Below, one piece after another: positions 5,492 through 6,031 of a DNA stretch of 6,031 nt. The stretch's first letter is position 1, and every line of letters starts with the position of its first letter. The stretch comes from an uncultured Hyphomonadaceae bacterium (GTDB lineage: Bacteria > Pseudomonadota > Alphaproteobacteria > Caulobacterales > Hyphomonadaceae), in assembly GCA_937873805.1 (NCBI GenBank), contig CALMWO010000110.1:1-6031 (forward strand), given 5' to 3'. Made by a program: the position numbers and the translations under genes. The notes beneath the pieces are model-generated. The model searched no databases, had not been told where the DNA came from, and saw nothing but the letters and a program-made list of their open reading frames with translations.

Positions 5492-6031
5492 CAACGGTTC
5501 CCCCGATCATAGCGCGCCGCTTCCTCGGCTGCGCGGAAGAGCGCGCTGGCCTTGTGTACGGTTTCCATGAACTCGCTTTCGGGGTTGGAGTCGTAAACGA
5601 CCCCGCCGCCGGCCTGCACATGGATACTGCCGTTCGCGAACACGGCCGTGCGCAGGGCAATGCAGGTGTCCATGTCGCCGCCGGCGCCAAAATAACCGAC
5701 GCCGCCCGCATAGACGCCGCGTGCATGCGGCTCGAGTTCGGTAATGATTTCCATGGCGCGAATCTTTGGCGCGCCAGACGTTGTACCCGCCGGGAAACCA
5801 GCCGCCAGTGCGGAGACCATGTCCTCACCCGGCTTGAGCTTGCCCTGCACGTTGGACACTATGTGCATCACGTGGCTGTAGCGCTCGACCGTGAAACTTT
5901 CCGTCACTTCGACCGTGCTTCGGGCCGACACCCGGCCAACGTCGTTGCGGCCGAGATCGAGCAGCATGAGGTGTTCGGCCCGTTCCTTCGGGTCGGCGAG
6001 CAGTTTCTGTTCGTTGGCGAGGTCAGCCTCT
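5491..6031 (-). CDS. trpE: Anthranilate synthase component I, C-terminal part (5' end outside window)
   Basis: TrpE aminates chorismate and eliminates pyruvate to form anthranilate, using ammonia from TrpG. The frame is open to the window edge and 179 codons are visible, the C-terminal chorismate-binding domain of a protein usually near 500 residues. In visible numbering: LLDLGRNDVGRVS at 23-35, the conserved His56 in MHIVSNVQG (matches the catalytic His of TrpE), FPAGTTSGAPKIRAMEII at 79-96, RGVYAGGVGYF at 104-114, ALRTAV at 125-130, and QAGGGVVYDSNPESEF at 139-154 with the acidic Mg-site residues near Glu153 and Glu156. The N-terminal tryptophan-feedback site (LLES region) and the operon promoter or leader are outside the window, so regulation cannot be judged. 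PabB and other chorismate-utilising enzymes share this domain; the adjacent trpG-trpD-trpC make TrpE by far the best call. The stop overlaps the trpG ATG by one base. Confidence 0.95.
   Translation of the reverse strand, partial: EADLANEQKLLADPKERAEHLMLLDLGRNDVGRVSARSTVEVTESFTVERYSHVMHIVSNVQGKLKPGEDMVSALAAGFPAGTTSGAPKIRAMEIITELEPHARGVYAGGVGYFGAGGDMDTCIALRTAVFANGSIHVQAGGGVVYDSNPESEFMETVHKASALFRAAEEAARYDRGNR

Noticed and set aside
5492..5494. TTG start for trpG, one codon upstream of the ATG
   Set aside because: The ATG at 5489-5491 is a stronger start, overlaps the trpE stop as TGATG, and has well-placed GGGGGAA upstream.
4667..5512. Plus-strand open frame opposite trpG and the start of trpD (281 codons)
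   Set aside because: Arg/His-rich translation without a recognisable family; it is the antisense shadow of well-supported genes.
5632..5641. 10-bp palindrome GTTCGCGAAC inside trpE, seen as a possible LexA or other operator
   Set aside because: It has GTTC and GAAC only 2 bp apart as an inverted pair, not the GTTC-N7-GTTC direct repeat, and lies within conserved coding sequence.
1..6031. A previously undescribed multi-gene system, prophage, CRISPR array or insertion sequence
   Set aside because: Every long stretch is covered by a recognisable core gene. No repeats, transposase, array or unknown cassette is visible.

Overview
The window reads as a GC-rich alphaproteobacterial chromosome segment made of core genes with no mobile DNA. 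Three things point to Alphaproteobacteria: a GTTC-N7-GTTC SOS box in the lexA promoter, an alphaproteobacterial-type LexA, and the gltX / comEC / lexA / trp neighbourhood. A Caulobacterales- or Hyphomonadaceae-like source would fit, but that is inference.

Layout from left to right. Positions 1-147 (minus) hold the first 49 codons of gltX, cut by the window edge. A short divergent spacer follows. A ComEC/Rec2-family DNA-uptake channel gene runs on the plus strand to 2328. It converges with lexA (minus, 2322-3017), and their 3' ends overlap by 7 bp. The 80-bp gap at 3018-3097 carries the lexA promoter with an embedded SOS box. From 3098 to the right edge, all on the minus strand, lies a tightly packed tryptophan operon in transcription order trpE (5' part missing), trpG, trpD, trpC. 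Its three junctions overlap by 1, 4 and 8 bp.

The Trp proteins act in sequence: TrpE and TrpG form anthranilate synthase (chorismate plus glutamine to anthranilate), TrpD adds the phosphoribosyl group, and TrpC makes indole-3-glycerol phosphate. The isomerase step (trpF) and tryptophan synthase (trpBA) are not in the window. LexA represses itself and the SOS regulon. ComEC would translocate single-stranded DNA across the inner membrane if the rest of the competence machinery is present.

No stretch of 300 bases lacks a gene; the two non-coding gaps are about 72-135 bp (gltX/comEC) and 80 bp (lexA/trpC). I found no RNA gene, CRISPR array, insertion sequence or unknown multi-gene system. The points most worth checking are a divergent PRPP-binding motif in TrpD, the SOS box overlapping the lexA promoter core with two GANTC sites just downstream, and the overlapping comEC/lexA 3' ends.
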